Shown here: piece after piece, positions 25,705-35,451 of the stretch
How the letters are laid out: each line of letters starts with the position of its first letter
Numbering within the stretch: the stretch's first letter is position 1
Origin: Marinobacter sp.
GTDB taxonomy: Bacteria; Pseudomonadota; Gammaproteobacteria; Pseudomonadales; Oleiphilaceae
Length of the DNA stretch: 64,000 bases
Assembly: GCA_014359475.1 (NCBI GenBank)
Contig: JACIZI010000002.1
Coordinates: forward strand, 1-64,000
Direction: 5' to 3'
Notes under the pieces: model-generated
Told to the model about the DNA's origin: nothing
The model's input: only the letters and a program-made list of their open reading frames with translations
The model's database searches: none
Program-made: the position numbers and the translations under genes

Positions 25705-26319
25705 GTGCCTGAAGATTCCATAACCGTCATGGCCGCCGATACAGAGCCGGAAAATCTGGAGCAGTTGCTGGATCGGATGCAGGAGCGCAGCCATGGCCGG
25801 CAAAAGGTGGTTGTGGGTGATCTTCTGGATGCCGCCGGGCGCCGTAGTTTCGGGCCGGTGGTGCTGCTGGTGGGTGTGCTGTTGGTCACACCCCTGAGTG
25901 GTATTCCGGGCATTCCCACCTTAATGGGGCTGGTGGTGTTGCTCACTCTGGGCCAGATTCTGTTTGACCGGTCTCATGTCTGGCTGCCGCCCCTGTTGAC
26001 GGAGCGACAGATTCCCCGTGAGCGCCTGGTGGCTGCCATAGACTGGATGCGCCCCTGGGCGCAACGCATTGATCAGCGAATCCGTACCCGCCTGACCTGG
26101 ATGGTGAAAGGGCCTGGACTGTATGCGACGGTGGTGTTGTGTATGGCGATCGGTGCGGCGATGCCGGCGACGGAGGTGGTGCCGTTCAGCTCCAGCATTG
26201 CCGGTCTGGCGTTGACCGTGTTCGGTTTGTCGCTGGTGGCTCGTGATGGTGTCCTGGCGATTCTTGCCTGGGGCATGTCCGTGACCACAGCGGTGATGCT
26301 GGCCGGAAATCTGCTCTGA
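25705..26319 (+). CDS. ExoD-family membrane protein
   Basis: The 204-residue protein matches the ExoD family, first tied to exopolysaccharide synthesis in rhizobia but of unclear biochemical role. It has a soluble N-terminal helix (NLEQLLDRMQERSHG), then RRSFGPVVLLVGVLLVTPLSGIPGIPTLMGLVVLLTLGQILF, and about four membrane helices. The GTG at 25705 lies two bases after the lipoprotein stop but has no ribosome site; the in-frame ATG at 25729 is an alternative. Cotranscription with the lipoprotein is likely. Confidence 0.82.
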   Translation: MPEDSITVMAADTEPENLEQLLDRMQERSHGRQKVVVGDLLDAAGRRSFGPVVLLVGVLLVTPLSGIPGIPTLMGLVVLLTLGQILFDRSHVWLPPLLTERQIPRERLVAAIDWMRPWAQRIDQRIRTRLTWMVKGPGLYATVVLCMAIGAAMPATEVVPFSSSIAGLALTVFGLSLVARDGVLAILAWGMSVTTAVMLAGNLL

Positions 26320-26332
26320 CGCGTCCGTTCTG

Positions 26333-26971
26333 TCAGTTCTGAAGGGTAGGGCGGGCCATGGCTTGCACTTCCCCCTGGCTGAGATGCTCCAGCAGGGCTC
26401 CCCGGAACTGGCGGTTGATAAAACGCTCGGTTTCCAGCTGGATCTGTTCCCGTTGCCGGGGGTTCTCGATGTAATCCATCGCCCGGAACAGAATGTAGTG
26501 AATGGTCATCCGGGAGATTTCCAGTACCGTTTCCGGCGCCAGGCCGGTCACCAGGTCCCGCTCCAGAATATCCTCCGCCATTTCCCGGGCGCTGGCCTCC
26601 AGTTGTACCTGTAGCGCCTGGCGCAGCGCCTTTGAGGGGCCATGTAGTTCCCGCACCGCGACAGTGGTGGCGGCCGGGTTGGCATTAAAGTAGCCGTAGA
26701 CAAACGCCACCGTCTCCCGCGCTGCCTGCTCGGAGCTTTCTGCCATGCGCCGCAGCTCCCGCACACCGGTTTTCATATCCTCGGCGATATATCCCAGAAC
26801 CTGCAGGCCGAACTCGTCCAGGTTGCTAAAATGCCGGTAGAAAGTGTTGGGGTTCAGGCCTGCCTCCCTGGCCAGCTCCCGCAGTCCGAGAGAAGTCAGG
26901 CTCCGGCTTTCAGTTATCAGCCGCAGGGCTGCCTGCACCAGCTTCAGTTTTCCACCTGTCAGTGCGCTCAT
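26333..26971 (-). CDS. TetR-family regulator, FabR-like
   Basis: The 212-residue regulator has a TetR N-terminal helix-turn-helix: SLTSLGLRELAREAGLNPNTFYRHFSNLDEFGLQVL (about residues 24-60). The N-x-x-x-F-Y-R-H-F and DEFGL patterns resemble FabR, the repressor of unsaturated fatty acid genes in E. coli. The C-terminal half is helical as expected for a ligand pocket. It is divergent from a Baeyer-Villiger monooxygenase gene across a perfect inverted repeat, so it most probably controls that gene, possibly with a fatty acyl ligand. fadE lies beyond the monooxygenase. Confidence 0.85.
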   Translation of the reverse strand: MSALTGGKLKLVQAALRLITESRSLTSLGLRELAREAGLNPNTFYRHFSNLDEFGLQVLGYIAEDMKTGVRELRRMAESSEQAARETVAFVYGYFNANPAATTVAVRELHGPSKALRQALQVQLEASAREMAEDILERDLVTGLAPETVLEISRMTIHYILFRAMDYIENPRQREQIQLETERFINRQFRGALLEHLSQGEVQAMARPTLQN

Positions 26972-27024
26972 CGGGACACCTTTGAGTCAGTTCGGGCCAG
27001 ATACCCGTTTCAGGATTTCAAAAA

Positions 27025-27063
27025 GTATACAACTGTCTACCTAGCCTGTATACAGTTGTATAC
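27025..27063. promoter_or_regulatory. Perfect 12-base inverted repeat, probable operator of the TetR regulator
   Basis: GTATACAACTGT (27025-27036) and ACAGTTGTATAC (27052-27063) are exact reverse complements separated by 15 bases. The repeat lies 54 bases from the regulator start and 68 from the monooxygenase start, in the middle of the divergent promoter region. Confidence 0.75.
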
Positions 27064-27130
27064 CTTGAATCGCACAAGATTCTGACAATGACAGAACGGG
27101 CCACCGGGTCCTGCCAGTAGTGAGGTAGTT

Positions 27131-28717
27131 ATGAGTAATGCAGCACAGATCGTCATCATCGGTACCGGGTTCTCCGGGTTGGGTATGGGTATCAGGCTCA
27201 AGGAAGCGGGATACCATAATTTCGTGATTCTTGAACAGAGTGACGATATCGGCGGTACCTGGCATGAAAACCACTATCCGGGTTGCGCCTGTGATGTCCA
27301 GTCTGCCCTTTATTCCTTCTCCTTCGAGCAAAATCCCGAGTGGACCCGTATGTTTGCCCGCCAGGAAGAGATCAAGGGATACCTGAAAGGCTGTGCCGAA
27401 AAGTACGGGCTAATGGAGCATATCAGGTTGAACACCCACGTGGCAGGTGCCCGCTACGAGGAGCGCACCGGCAGCTGGACCGTCGAAACCTGCAGCAGCC
27501 AGGAGCTGTGGGCCTATATGCAGAACAAAGGCCTGAAACCGGGCGATGCCCTGGACCGCACGGACAAGGCCCTGCCAGCGTTCGATACCCTCAACGCAGA
27601 GGTGGTGGTATCCGGCATGGGTGGTCTGAGCACGCCCGCCTATCCGGAGATCAAGGGTATTGAAAGCTTCACCGGCAAGAGCTTCCACTCCCAGGACTGG
27701 GACCACGACTACGATTTCCGAGGCAAGCGGGTGGCAGTGATCGGCACCGGCGCTTCGGCTATCCAGTTTGTGCCGGAGGTGGCCAAAGAGGCGGCTCATC
27801 TGGATCTGTACCAGCGTACGCCCCCCTGGATCATGCCCAAGCCGGACCGTGAGATCCGCCCGCTGGAGCGGATGCTGTTTCGCAAATTCCCCCAGACCCT
27901 GAATGCGTTCCGCCAGAGCCTCTACTGGATGCTGGAAGGCCGGGTACTGGGCTTTGTGGGTAATCCCCGCATTCTGAAAATCGGTGAACTGCAGGCCCGT
28001 CGCCACATCCGTAGCCAGATCAAGGACAAGGAGCTGCGACGCAAGGTGACTCCGGATTTCCACTTTGGCTGCAAGCGGGTACTGATCTCCAACAATTACT
28101 ACCCGGCCCTGGCCCGGGACAATGTGGATGTGCTGACCGATGGTATCCGGGAAGTGCGCGGTAACGTGATCGTCGATAATCAGGGTAACGAGCGGGAAGT
28201 GGACTGCATCATCTACGGCACCGGTTTCAAGGCCCAGGATCCGATTCCCCGCAAGATGATCTTCGGCCGCGGCGGCCAGGACCTGCTGGATGCCTGGAAA
28301 GAAGGCGCCGAAGCCTACAAGGGCACCAGTGTGACCGGCTTCCCCAATTTCTTCATGCTGATGGGACCGAATACCGGGCTGGGCCACAGTTCCATGGTCT
28401 ACATGATCGAATCTCAGGTTCAGTATGTGCTGGATGCCATCAAGAAAATGCAAAAGCACAACTGGAAGAGCGTAGAGGTGAAGGACGCTGCCTTCCGCCA
28501 GTACAACGCCTCGATTCACGCCAAACTGGGCAACTCCGTGTGGCAGACCGGCTGTAAGAGCTGGTACGTGAACGAAAACGGCAAAAACACCACCCTGTGG
28601 CCGGGCTTTACCTGGCAGTTCCGTCAGCAGACCCGAAAATTTGATGCCGGCAATTATCGTTGTGAGCCAGCCACCGGTGCGGTAACGGAGGAGGCTGCGG
28701 CAATCGCCACCGCCTGA
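27131..28717 (+). CDS. Flavin-containing monooxygenase, Baeyer-Villiger type
   Basis: The 528-residue enzyme has an FAD motif IIGTGFSGLGMGIRL, the NADP-binding VAVIGTGASAIQF and the fingerprint F-x-G-x3-H-x3-W-D at residues 180-191 (FTGKSFHSQDWD). The PGCACDVQSALYSFSFEQNPEWTRMFARQEEI segment is typical of the steroid/ketone monooxygenase-like branch, different from the EthA-like enzyme at 17999. A four-way GLGHSSMVYMIESQVQYVL motif closes the active site. Its likely control by the FabR-like repressor suggests a lipid-derived substrate. A terminator follows. Confidence 0.88.
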   Translation: MSNAAQIVIIGTGFSGLGMGIRLKEAGYHNFVILEQSDDIGGTWHENHYPGCACDVQSALYSFSFEQNPEWTRMFARQEEIKGYLKGCAEKYGLMEHIRLNTHVAGARYEERTGSWTVETCSSQELWAYMQNKGLKPGDALDRTDKALPAFDTLNAEVVVSGMGGLSTPAYPEIKGIESFTGKSFHSQDWDHDYDFRGKRVAVIGTGASAIQFVPEVAKEAAHLDLYQRTPPWIMPKPDREIRPLERMLFRKFPQTLNAFRQSLYWMLEGRVLGFVGNPRILKIGELQARRHIRSQIKDKELRRKVTPDFHFGCKRVLISNNYYPALARDNVDVLTDGIREVRGNVIVDNQGNEREVDCIIYGTGFKAQDPIPRKMIFGRGGQDLLDAWKEGAEAYKGTSVTGFPNFFMLMGPNTGLGHSSMVYMIESQVQYVLDAIKKMQKHNWKSVEVKDAAFRQYNASIHAKLGNSVWQTGCKSWYVNENGKNTTLWPGFTWQFRQQTRKFDAGNYRCEPATGAVTEEAAAIATA

Positions 28718-28743
28718 AAATAACGGTCAGATCATGCGGACTT

Positions 28744-28778
28744 GCGGCCAGGGTATGGCAATGCCCTGGCCGCTTTTG
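28744..28778 (+). terminator. Intrinsic terminator after the second monooxygenase
   Basis: GCGGCCAGGG (28744-28753) pairs exactly with CCCTGGCCGC (28764-28773) around a ten-base loop, then TTTT. Confidence 0.85.
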
Positions 28779-28882
28779 CGTGTGAGGACTCGAACTTGGG
28801 CGGGTGGTGACACCTGTCGAGCAACCGGGGGCTCCGGGCCTTCCCGGTGTTTCCCGCGGCCGGGATGGCTCCCCTGTCCGGG

Positions 28883-31390
28883 CTATTCCTCGTCCCGGGC
28901 GGGGCGTTCGACGACTTTGCGTTTGCCCCTGGAGCTGCGTGCCAGGGATTTCAGCCCCTCGGCATCGAAGGCATCCACGCGAATCACGTCGTACAGGGCA
29001 GTGAGGGCTTCCAGCAGTTTGTCCGCCTCGTCTTCCTTGATGACCTTCTGCTCCAGTGCCCAGTCCACCAGTTCCTTGCGCTGGTGGCCCAGCAACAGGT
29101 CGATGCCGCCCAGTTCTTCTGCGTCCCGCTTGCGGATGGCTTCGTGCAGCCGGTCCCGCAGTCCCCGGGTTTCGTTCGCCAGTCGGTAGGCATTCAGCAC
29201 CCGACCCAGAGGATCGTCCGGGTCGGTGTTGATGTAGGCACCCTGGCTGATGCGCTTGCGCACCGGCGCATCCTTGACGATGGTGCTGGCGACTTCGGTG
29301 CCCAGTGTGTCGTCCGGGCCGTTAAGTCCGGTCGCACCGAGGGGAAAGACCATTACTCGCAGAGGCCAGCGCAGGGCCTTGACCGGGAAGTTGATCACCA
29401 TTTCCCGCATGCTGGCCTGCAGATCCCGCAGGCAGGTCTGCAGGCTCCATTCCACCAGCGGACGCTGATCGCCCGGGTAGCCTTCTTCATGCCACATCTT
29501 GATCACGGCGCTGGCGTAGTAGAGCTGCACCAGGCAGTCCGCCATCCGTCCGGACAGGCGCTGGCGGGCTTTCAGGCCACCGCCGATGGTTAGCAGGGTG
29601 ATATCCGTGAGGGTCGCAAAGGCCGCGGAGAACCGGGCCAGTTGCCGGTAGTAACGGGCCAGGTCGCCCTCCCGGGGGACCGGCTCCAGCAAGCCGCAGG
29701 TTAATGCCAGCACGGTGGAGCGCAGGGCATTGCGAGTGGTGTGGGCAATATGCCGGTAGAAGACGCCATCGAATTTCTTCACCGCTTCGCTCTGGTCTTC
29801 CATGCCGGCGGCTTCAATTTCGTCAACGATGAACGGATGACAGCGGATGGCACCCTGGCCAAACACCATCAGGCTGCGTGTCAGGATGTTGGCACCTTCC
29901 ACGGTGATGCCGATGGGCACCGCCTGGTAGCCCCGGGCCAGGAAATTGCGGGGGCCGGTAATGACGCCGCGACCGGCGACCACATCCATGGCGTGGTTGA
30001 TCACTTCCCGCATCAGATCGGTGTTGCGGTATTTGAGTATCGCCGAGGGCACAGACGGTCGCACGTTCCGGTCCAGCATGCCGGCGGTCAGAAGTCGTGC
30101 GGCATCCATCATGTAGGTGTAGCCGGCGATGGGCTCCAGGGCTTCCTGAACCCCTTCAAACTGACTGATGGAGCGGCCGAACTGTTCCCGCACATAGCTG
30201 TAGGAGCCGGTGGCCAGACTGGCCATCTTGCCGGCACCGGTGCCCAGGGCCGGCAGGGACACGGAGCGGCCGATGGACAGGCACTCCAGCAGCATCTTCC
30301 AGCCCTGACCGAGCATGTCCTGGCCGCCGATGACCTGTTCCATGGGAATGAAAACGTCATTGCCCCAGGTGGGACCATTCATGAACACGGTATTCATCGG
30401 CAGGTGGCGAGCGCCCGCGTTGACCCCTTCGGTGTCCCGGGGGACCATGACACAGGTTACGCCGATTTTGTCCTGGTCCCCCAGCAGGTGATCCGGGTCA
30501 TAGACCTTGATGGCCAGGCCGATCAGCGTCGCGACCGGAGCCAGGGTGATGTAGCGTTTGTTCCAGGTGACCTTCAGACCCAGTACTTCCTTGCCCTTCC
30601 ACTCGCCCTTGCAGACGATGCCCTTGTCCGGAATGGCACCGGCATCGGAGCCGGCCACCGGTGAGGTCAGCGCAAAACAGGGGATTTCTTCGCCGCCGGC
30701 CAGGCGGGGCAGGTAGTACTGCTTCTGGTCGTCGGTGCCGTATTCCATCAGCAGCTCACCGGGGCCCAGGGAGTTGGGCACCATGACGGTGACGGCGGTG
30801 GACACGCTGCGGGTGGATATTTTCATCACGATTTCCGAGTGGGCGGTGTGGGAGAAGCCCTTACCGCCCTGCTCTTTCGGAATCATCAGGCCGAAAAAGC
30901 CGTTCTCGCGAATGTACTTCCACACCTTGTCTGGCAGGTCGTAATCTTCGTGGGTGATTTTCCAGTCATCCAGCATGGCGCAGAGTGTTTCCACCGGGCC
31001 ATCCAGGAAGGCCTGCTCCTCTTCGCTCAGCTTTGCGGGCCGGGTGCTGAGCAATTTCTGCCAGTCCGGCTGGCCGGAGAAGAGTTCACCGTCCCAGTCT
31101 ACGGTGCCGGAATTAAGGGCTTCCCGTTCGGTATCGGACAGTGTCGGGAGCTTGTTTCTTACCCACCCGAGCAGCGGACGACTGAGCTTGTTGGTGCGCA
31201 AGGGGCCAGGCATCAGCAGCACGTAGGCCAGCGCCAGCAGACCGCCGCCGAACAGAATGCTGAGGATATGGAAGTCGTCCTGGAACAGGCCGACGAGGGT
31301 GGCGATAACCATAACGGCCATTGCCGTGGTACCGCCGATACCCAGATAGACGAGTACCAGCGCACTGATCAACAGTAACAGAACACTCAT
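28883..31390 (-). CDS. fadE: Acyl-CoA dehydrogenase FadE, membrane-anchored
   Basis: The 835-residue enzyme catalyses the first oxidation step of fatty acid beta-oxidation. Two or three N-terminal hydrophobic segments (residues 3-65) tether it to the membrane. The dehydrogenase core contains [64 protein letters not shown] and [50 protein letters not shown], all FadE hallmarks. A DUF1974-type helical C-terminus ends the chain. GGAGG lies seven bases before the ATG at 31390; an earlier TTG at 31396 is too close to it. Confidence 0.95.
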   Translation of the reverse strand: MSVLLLLISALVLVYLGIGGTTAMAVMVIATLVGLFQDDFHILSILFGGGLLALAYVLLMPGPLRTNKLSRPLLGWVRNKLPTLSDTEREALNSGTVDWDGELFSGQPDWQKLLSTRPAKLSEEEQAFLDGPVETLCAMLDDWKITHEDYDLPDKVWKYIRENGFFGLMIPKEQGGKGFSHTAHSEIVMKISTRSVSTAVTVMVPNSLGPGELLMEYGTDDQKQYYLPRLAGGEEIPCFALTSPVAGSDAGAIPDKGIVCKGEWKGKEVLGLKVTWNKRYITLAPVATLIGLAIKVYDPDHLLGDQDKIGVTCVMVPRDTEGVNAGARHLPMNTVFMNGPTWGNDVFIPMEQVIGGQDMLGQGWKMLLECLSIGRSVSLPALGTGAGKMASLATGSYSYVREQFGRSISQFEGVQEALEPIAGYTYMMDAARLLTAGMLDRNVRPSVPSAILKYRNTDLMREVINHAMDVVAGRGVITGPRNFLARGYQAVPIGITVEGANILTRSLMVFGQGAIRCHPFIVDEIEAAGMEDQSEAVKKFDGVFYRHIAHTTRNALRSTVLALTCGLLEPVPREGDLARYYRQLARFSAAFATLTDITLLTIGGGLKARQRLSGRMADCLVQLYYASAVIKMWHEEGYPGDQRPLVEWSLQTCLRDLQASMREMVINFPVKALRWPLRVMVFPLGATGLNGPDDTLGTEVASTIVKDAPVRKRISQGAYINTDPDDPLGRVLNAYRLANETRGLRDRLHEAIRKRDAEELGGIDLLLGHQRKELVDWALEQKVIKEDEADKLLEALTALYDVIRVDAFDAEGLKSLARSSRGKRKVVERPARDEE

Positions 31391-31602
31391 TGACAAACCT
31401 CCGTATCACGGTGAAATCAAGCAGGTTCACACCTTTACCATCGGCGAAAGCCCGCTCAGTTGCAAGCAAGTCAGCGTTTCTGAGGCTCCCGGCATCCGGA
31501 TTTCGGCAATTACAAATCGAAACATCCAGTCGGATGAATTGGCGTATTTTATTAAACATATCAATTCAATGTTATTTAACAATGTTGCACAGGTGGTGTT
31601 CC

Positions 31603-33246
31603 ATGTTCAGTCGTCTGACTGTTGCTCAAAGGCTTTCCCTGGGTTTCGGTGTGATCCTCTCCGTGTTGATTGTGGTGAGTCTGGTAGGTAACAACCGGGT
31701 TAATTTCATGAACCGCACTCTGGTGGAGGCAGGTGATGGTGCCGCGGTAAAACAGCGTTACGCCATCAATTTCCGGGGCAGTGTGCACGATCGGGCCATT
31801 GCGATCCGGGATGCGGTGCTGGTAGAGAATGACCGGGCGCTGCAGCAACACATCGCAGATATTGACCGGCTGAAAGTTTTCTACCGGGAAAACGCCGAGG
31901 CGATGGCAGAAAGCTTCCGGGAGAAGGGGGCGAGTGCAGAGGAGAAACAGTTGCTGGCTCAGATCGCGCGTATCGAGGAGCAAGCTCTGGCACTGACCGA
32001 ACGGATGCTGGATGTGCGCTTGCAAGGTGATATTGACGAGGCCCGGCAAATGCTGCTCGCGGATGTGGGGCAGGCCTACACGAAATGGCTCGCCAGAGTG
32101 AACGATTTCATCGATTACCAGGAAAATATTGTGGCGGGCAAAATGGACTCGGTACGTCATGAGGCGGAAGGCTTCGCCAGCCTGATCTTTCTGGTCACCG
32201 GCATTGCGGTGGTGCTAAGTGGACTGATCGCATGGCTGATTATTACCTGGCTGCGCAGAACCCTGGGCGGCGAGCCGGAGGATGTGGCCCGGGCCATTCG
32301 CTCGCTGGCTGATGGCCATCTCGACCAGCAGATAGAGACGCGTTATCCGGATAGTGTGATGGGCGCTTTGCAGACCACCATGCTGGGCCTTGCGGATATT
32401 ATCCGGGAAGTGCGGGGTGCAGCGGAAGCACTGACCGGTGCGTCCGCCGAGCTACAGTCCACTTCGGACGATAACAGCCAGCAGATCCAGCTGCAGGCGC
32501 GAGAAGCGGAACAGATGGCCACAGCGGTCAATCAGATGGCGGCGACTGTGAACGAAGTGGCTGGTTTCGCCGCCAATGCAGCATCCGCCACTGCCAAGGC
32601 TGACCAGGAAGCCGACGGCGGCAATGAGGTAGTGGTGCGCACCTCCATTGCCATCGGAAATCTGGCGGAAACCCTCGAACAGGCGAACCAGGTGGTGCAA
32701 AAAGTATCCGATGACAGTGGGGCCATCGGTCAGATCATCGAGGTGATCAATAGCATTGCTGAACAGACCAACCTGCTGGCATTGAACGCCGCGATTGAGG
32801 CAGCCCGGGCGGGCACCCACGGGCGCGGATTTGCCGTGGTGGCGGACGAGGTTCGCTCGCTGGCAGCCCGTACCCAGTCCTCCACACGAGAAATCCAGGA
32901 TATGATCGGTAACCTGCAGACCGGTGCCGGCCAGGCATCGGAGGAAATGGAGAAAAGCCGCGAACTCGCCCAGCGGACCGTGGAGCACACCCGGGAGGCT
33001 GAGCAGGCACTGGGCCGGATTCGTCAGGAGGTCGGCTCTATCAATGATATGAATGCGCAGATTGCCAGCGCTGCCGAGGAGCAGAGTGCTGTGGCCGAAG
33101 AGGTGAACCGCAACATCAGTCGCATCCACGATGCCACTCTGAAAACCTCGGCAGGCTCCGAGCAGGTGGCTGCCTCCAGCCGGGATCTGGCGGTGCTGGC
33201 GGAGCAGCTGAGTTCCCGGGTGAAGGTTTTCCGTCTTACAGAATGA
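31603..33246 (+). CDS. Methyl-accepting chemotaxis protein
   Basis: The 547-residue chemoreceptor starts with a membrane segment ([18 protein letters not shown]), a periplasmic four-helix-bundle sensor of about 160 residues, a second membrane segment ([24 protein letters not shown]) and a HAMP domain ([27 protein letters not shown]). The signalling tip is [45 protein letters not shown]. No CheR-docking pentapeptide is seen at the C-terminus. AGGTGG lies six bases before the ATG at 31603; the frame stays open upstream but without support. The end overlaps the convergent UbiA-type gene by 11 bases. Confidence 0.93.
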   Translation: MFSRLTVAQRLSLGFGVILSVLIVVSLVGNNRVNFMNRTLVEAGDGAAVKQRYAINFRGSVHDRAIAIRDAVLVENDRALQQHIADIDRLKVFYRENAEAMAESFREKGASAEEKQLLAQIARIEEQALALTERMLDVRLQGDIDEARQMLLADVGQAYTKWLARVNDFIDYQENIVAGKMDSVRHEAEGFASLIFLVTGIAVVLSGLIAWLIITWLRRTLGGEPEDVARAIRSLADGHLDQQIETRYPDSVMGALQTTMLGLADIIREVRGAAEALTGASAELQSTSDDNSQQIQLQAREAEQMATAVNQMAATVNEVAGFAANAASATAKADQEADGGNEVVVRTSIAIGNLAETLEQANQVVQKVSDDSGAIGQIIEVINSIAEQTNLLALNAAIEAARAGTHGRGFAVVADEVRSLAARTQSSTREIQDMIGNLQTGAGQASEEMEKSRELAQRTVEHTREAEQALGRIRQEVGSINDMNAQIASAAEEQSAVAEEVNRNISRIHDATLKTSAGSEQVAASSRDLAVLAEQLSSRVKVFRLTE

Positions 33247-34129
33247 ATCCTGTGATCATCAGCGTCAGGGTGCTCAGTAAAACAGCCACATTGGTTCCCA
33301 GCACCTTGTTCAGCCTGGCCGGATGACCAAGGGATGCGGGGAGGGAGTGGCTGATCCAGAGGCTGGCTGGCAGGGTAAGGAGCGCCAGCAGGGTGGCTGC
33401 CGGCAGTACCGAAACTGCCACCCCGATGACGAGGGGCAGATAGCTGCCAAGAAGCAATGCGACTGCAAGCCAGCTGGCGTTTCTGGCGCCCATGGTGATC
33501 ACCAGGTGCCGGCGGCCGGCCTGGCGATCGGCCACCTCGTCCGGTATCTGGTTGACCAGCAAGAACTCACTGACCAGTATCCAGGCCACAAGGGAAACGT
33601 AAAGCGCTGTGCTGTTGATGGTTCCGCCGAGGGCCACGATGGTTCCCAGCACCATCACCGGACCGAAGCCCAGTCCGGGTGCCATCAGGCAAAGCAGAGG
33701 GCGGCGCGTGAGCCAGTGAGTGTAGGTCAGTACCAGCAGGGTCCCCGTGGTACCCAGCAGCAGCATGGGCCAGCCCCTCAGCCACAGGAACCAGCCTCCG
33801 ATGAACAGCACCAGAGTCAGGGTCGTGTACGCTGCCAGTGACACGCCCCGGGCTGCCTGAGGGATTTCCGGGAGGGCACCACTGCCTCCGGAGAAGGGGG
33901 TGCGTCTGGTGGTGAGATCCAGTCCGCTGGTAAAATCCTGATATTCATTGAAAAGGTTCACTGCAGCGTGTGCCAGCAATCCCCCGGCGAACACCAGTAG
34001 CAGATTCAACGTGTCGATGGTGCTCCGGTCTGTCTGCCAGACCACGGCCAGCCCCAGCCCGACGCACAGGGGGGCGAGAATCAGAAAGTTCGGGCGTGAG
34101 GCCCTGACAACGGCGATGGCTTCAGACAT
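33236..34129 (-). CDS. UbiA-family prenyltransferase (MenA-like)
   Basis: The 297-residue membrane enzyme has about eight to nine helices and the two aspartate-rich motifs of the family: [14 protein letters not shown] in the first half and [17 protein letters not shown] in the second, which bind Mg2+-prenyl diphosphate. It resembles 1,4-dihydroxy-2-naphthoate prenyltransferases, but no men genes are nearby, so the acceptor is uncertain. The ATG at 34129 ([16 protein letters not shown]) is chosen over a longer frame because AGGAAAG precedes it. Divergent from the PatB-type gene. Confidence 0.85.
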   Translation of the reverse strand: MSEAIAVVRASRPNFLILAPLCVGLGLAVVWQTDRSTIDTLNLLLVFAGGLLAHAAVNLFNEYQDFTSGLDLTTRRTPFSGGSGALPEIPQAARGVSLAAYTTLTLVLFIGGWFLWLRGWPMLLLGTTGTLLVLTYTHWLTRRPLLCLMAPGLGFGPVMVLGTIVALGGTINSTALYVSLVAWILVSEFLLVNQIPDEVADRQAGRRHLVITMGARNASWLAVALLLGSYLPLVIGVAVSVLPAATLLALLTLPASLWISHSLPASLGHPARLNKVLGTNVAVLLSTLTLMITGFIL

Positions 34130-34260
34130 CTGCTTTCCTGATACATATCCGGTTATAGGTTTGTGCTGGCTGCTGATGATACGACAACTCGGGTTGCGGC
34201 CCGTGGGGCGACTGCCACAGAATGTGCCCCAACAGGCGCAAGAGTGCAACGGGAGGCTGG

Positions 34261-35433
34261 ATGAACCGATTTGATCAACGCATCGACCGCGCAGGGACCC
34301 AGGCGGTCAAACTGGATGCGCGGGACAAGGTGTTCGGCCGGGAGGATGTGATTCCTCTCTGGGTGGCGGATATGGATTTTGCGGCTCCCGAGGCGGTGAC
34401 CCGGGCCCTGGCGGAGCGGGCCGCTCATCCGGTGTACGGTTACACCCTGTTCCCTGACAGTCTCTACCAGTCTCTGCAGGACTGGTTTGCCACCCGGCAT
34501 CACTGGACCATCGAACGCAGTCAGATAGTGATGGCTCCCGGGGTCGTACCCTCTCTGCACGCCGCAGCCATGGCATTTGCCGCTCCCGGTGAGGGCATCA
34601 TTATCCAGCCGCCGGTTTACCCGCCGTTTTTCAGCGCCATCGAGAAAACCGGCCGGCGGGTGGTGGAGAATCCGCTGCTGGAAACCGCGGATGGCTACCG
34701 GATGGATCTGGAGCATCTGGAGCAGTGTGCCGTGCCGTCCGATACCCGGCTGTTGATTCTGTGTTCGCCCCACAATCCGGTGGGTCGTGTCTGGAGGGAC
34801 GGTGAACTCGAGGCGGTGTTGGCCATCGCCCGTCGCCACGATCTGGTGGTGCTGTCGGATGAAATTCACTGCGACCTGGTGTTCCCTGACAAGCCCCGTC
34901 ACCGGGTACTGGCCACCATCGCCAACCCTGAAGACCCGCTGATCACGGCCGTGGCGCCCAGCAAAAGTTTCAATATGCCGGGGCTGGGCCTGTCTGCCCT
35001 GGTCAGTGCGAACCGTGAGGTGCTGGGCGCCGTGCAGTCCGAATTTGACCGCTGGCACATGCCCCAGTGTCATCCGTTCAGCATCGCCGGCTTTGCAGCC
35101 GGCTACCGGGAAGGTGGCCCCTGGCTGGATGAGCTGATGGCCTATCTGCAGGGCAGCCGTGATGAGGTGCTTGCGACCATTCGCCAAAGGCTACCGGGGA
35201 TCCGGGCTCAGGAGCCGGAGGGCTCCTATTTGCTCTGGCTGGATTGCCGGGGACTGGGGCTGAGTAATGCGGAGCTGAAACGCTTCTTCGTGCAAGAGGC
35301 GGCAGTGGGCCTGAACCCCGGCTACACCTTCGGCAGTCAGGGTAGTGGGTTCATGCGGCTTAATCTGGGCAGCCCGCGGCCGGTACTCCGGGAGGCGCTG
35401 GGCCGCATTGAGCGGGCCCTGGGCAGACTCTGA
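34261..35433 (+). CDS. patB: PatB/MalY-family PLP-dependent C-S lyase or aminotransferase
   Basis: The 390-residue fold-type I PLP enzyme resembles PatB/MalY cystathionine beta-lyases, which cleave C-S bonds in cystathionine or related thioethers. Signature segments are DVIPLWVADMDFAAPEAV, VYGYT, PPVYPPF, CSPHNPVGRVW, LSDEIHCDLVF and the Schiff-base lysine K235 in APSKSFNMPGL. The C-terminal LNPGYTFGSQGSGFMRLNLG positions the carboxylate-binding arginine. GGGAGG (34251-34256) precedes the ATG at 34261. The gene symbol is by family resemblance. Confidence 0.9.
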   Translation: MNRFDQRIDRAGTQAVKLDARDKVFGREDVIPLWVADMDFAAPEAVTRALAERAAHPVYGYTLFPDSLYQSLQDWFATRHHWTIERSQIVMAPGVVPSLHAAAMAFAAPGEGIIIQPPVYPPFFSAIEKTGRRVVENPLLETADGYRMDLEHLEQCAVPSDTRLLILCSPHNPVGRVWRDGELEAVLAIARRHDLVVLSDEIHCDLVFPDKPRHRVLATIANPEDPLITAVAPSKSFNMPGLGLSALVSANREVLGAVQSEFDRWHMPQCHPFSIAGFAAGYREGGPWLDELMAYLQGSRDEVLATIRQRLPGIRAQEPEGSYLLWLDCRGLGLSNAELKRFFVQEAAVGLNPGYTFGSQGSGFMRLNLGSPRPVLREALGRIERALGRL

Positions 35434-35451
35434 GGGGGCTTATACCAGACA

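Noticed and set aside
31391-31602. Fatty-acid regulator (FadR/PsrA) site between fadE and the chemoreceptor
   Set aside because: Only weak half-matches such as AAACAT...ATGTT were visible; not enough to call a site.
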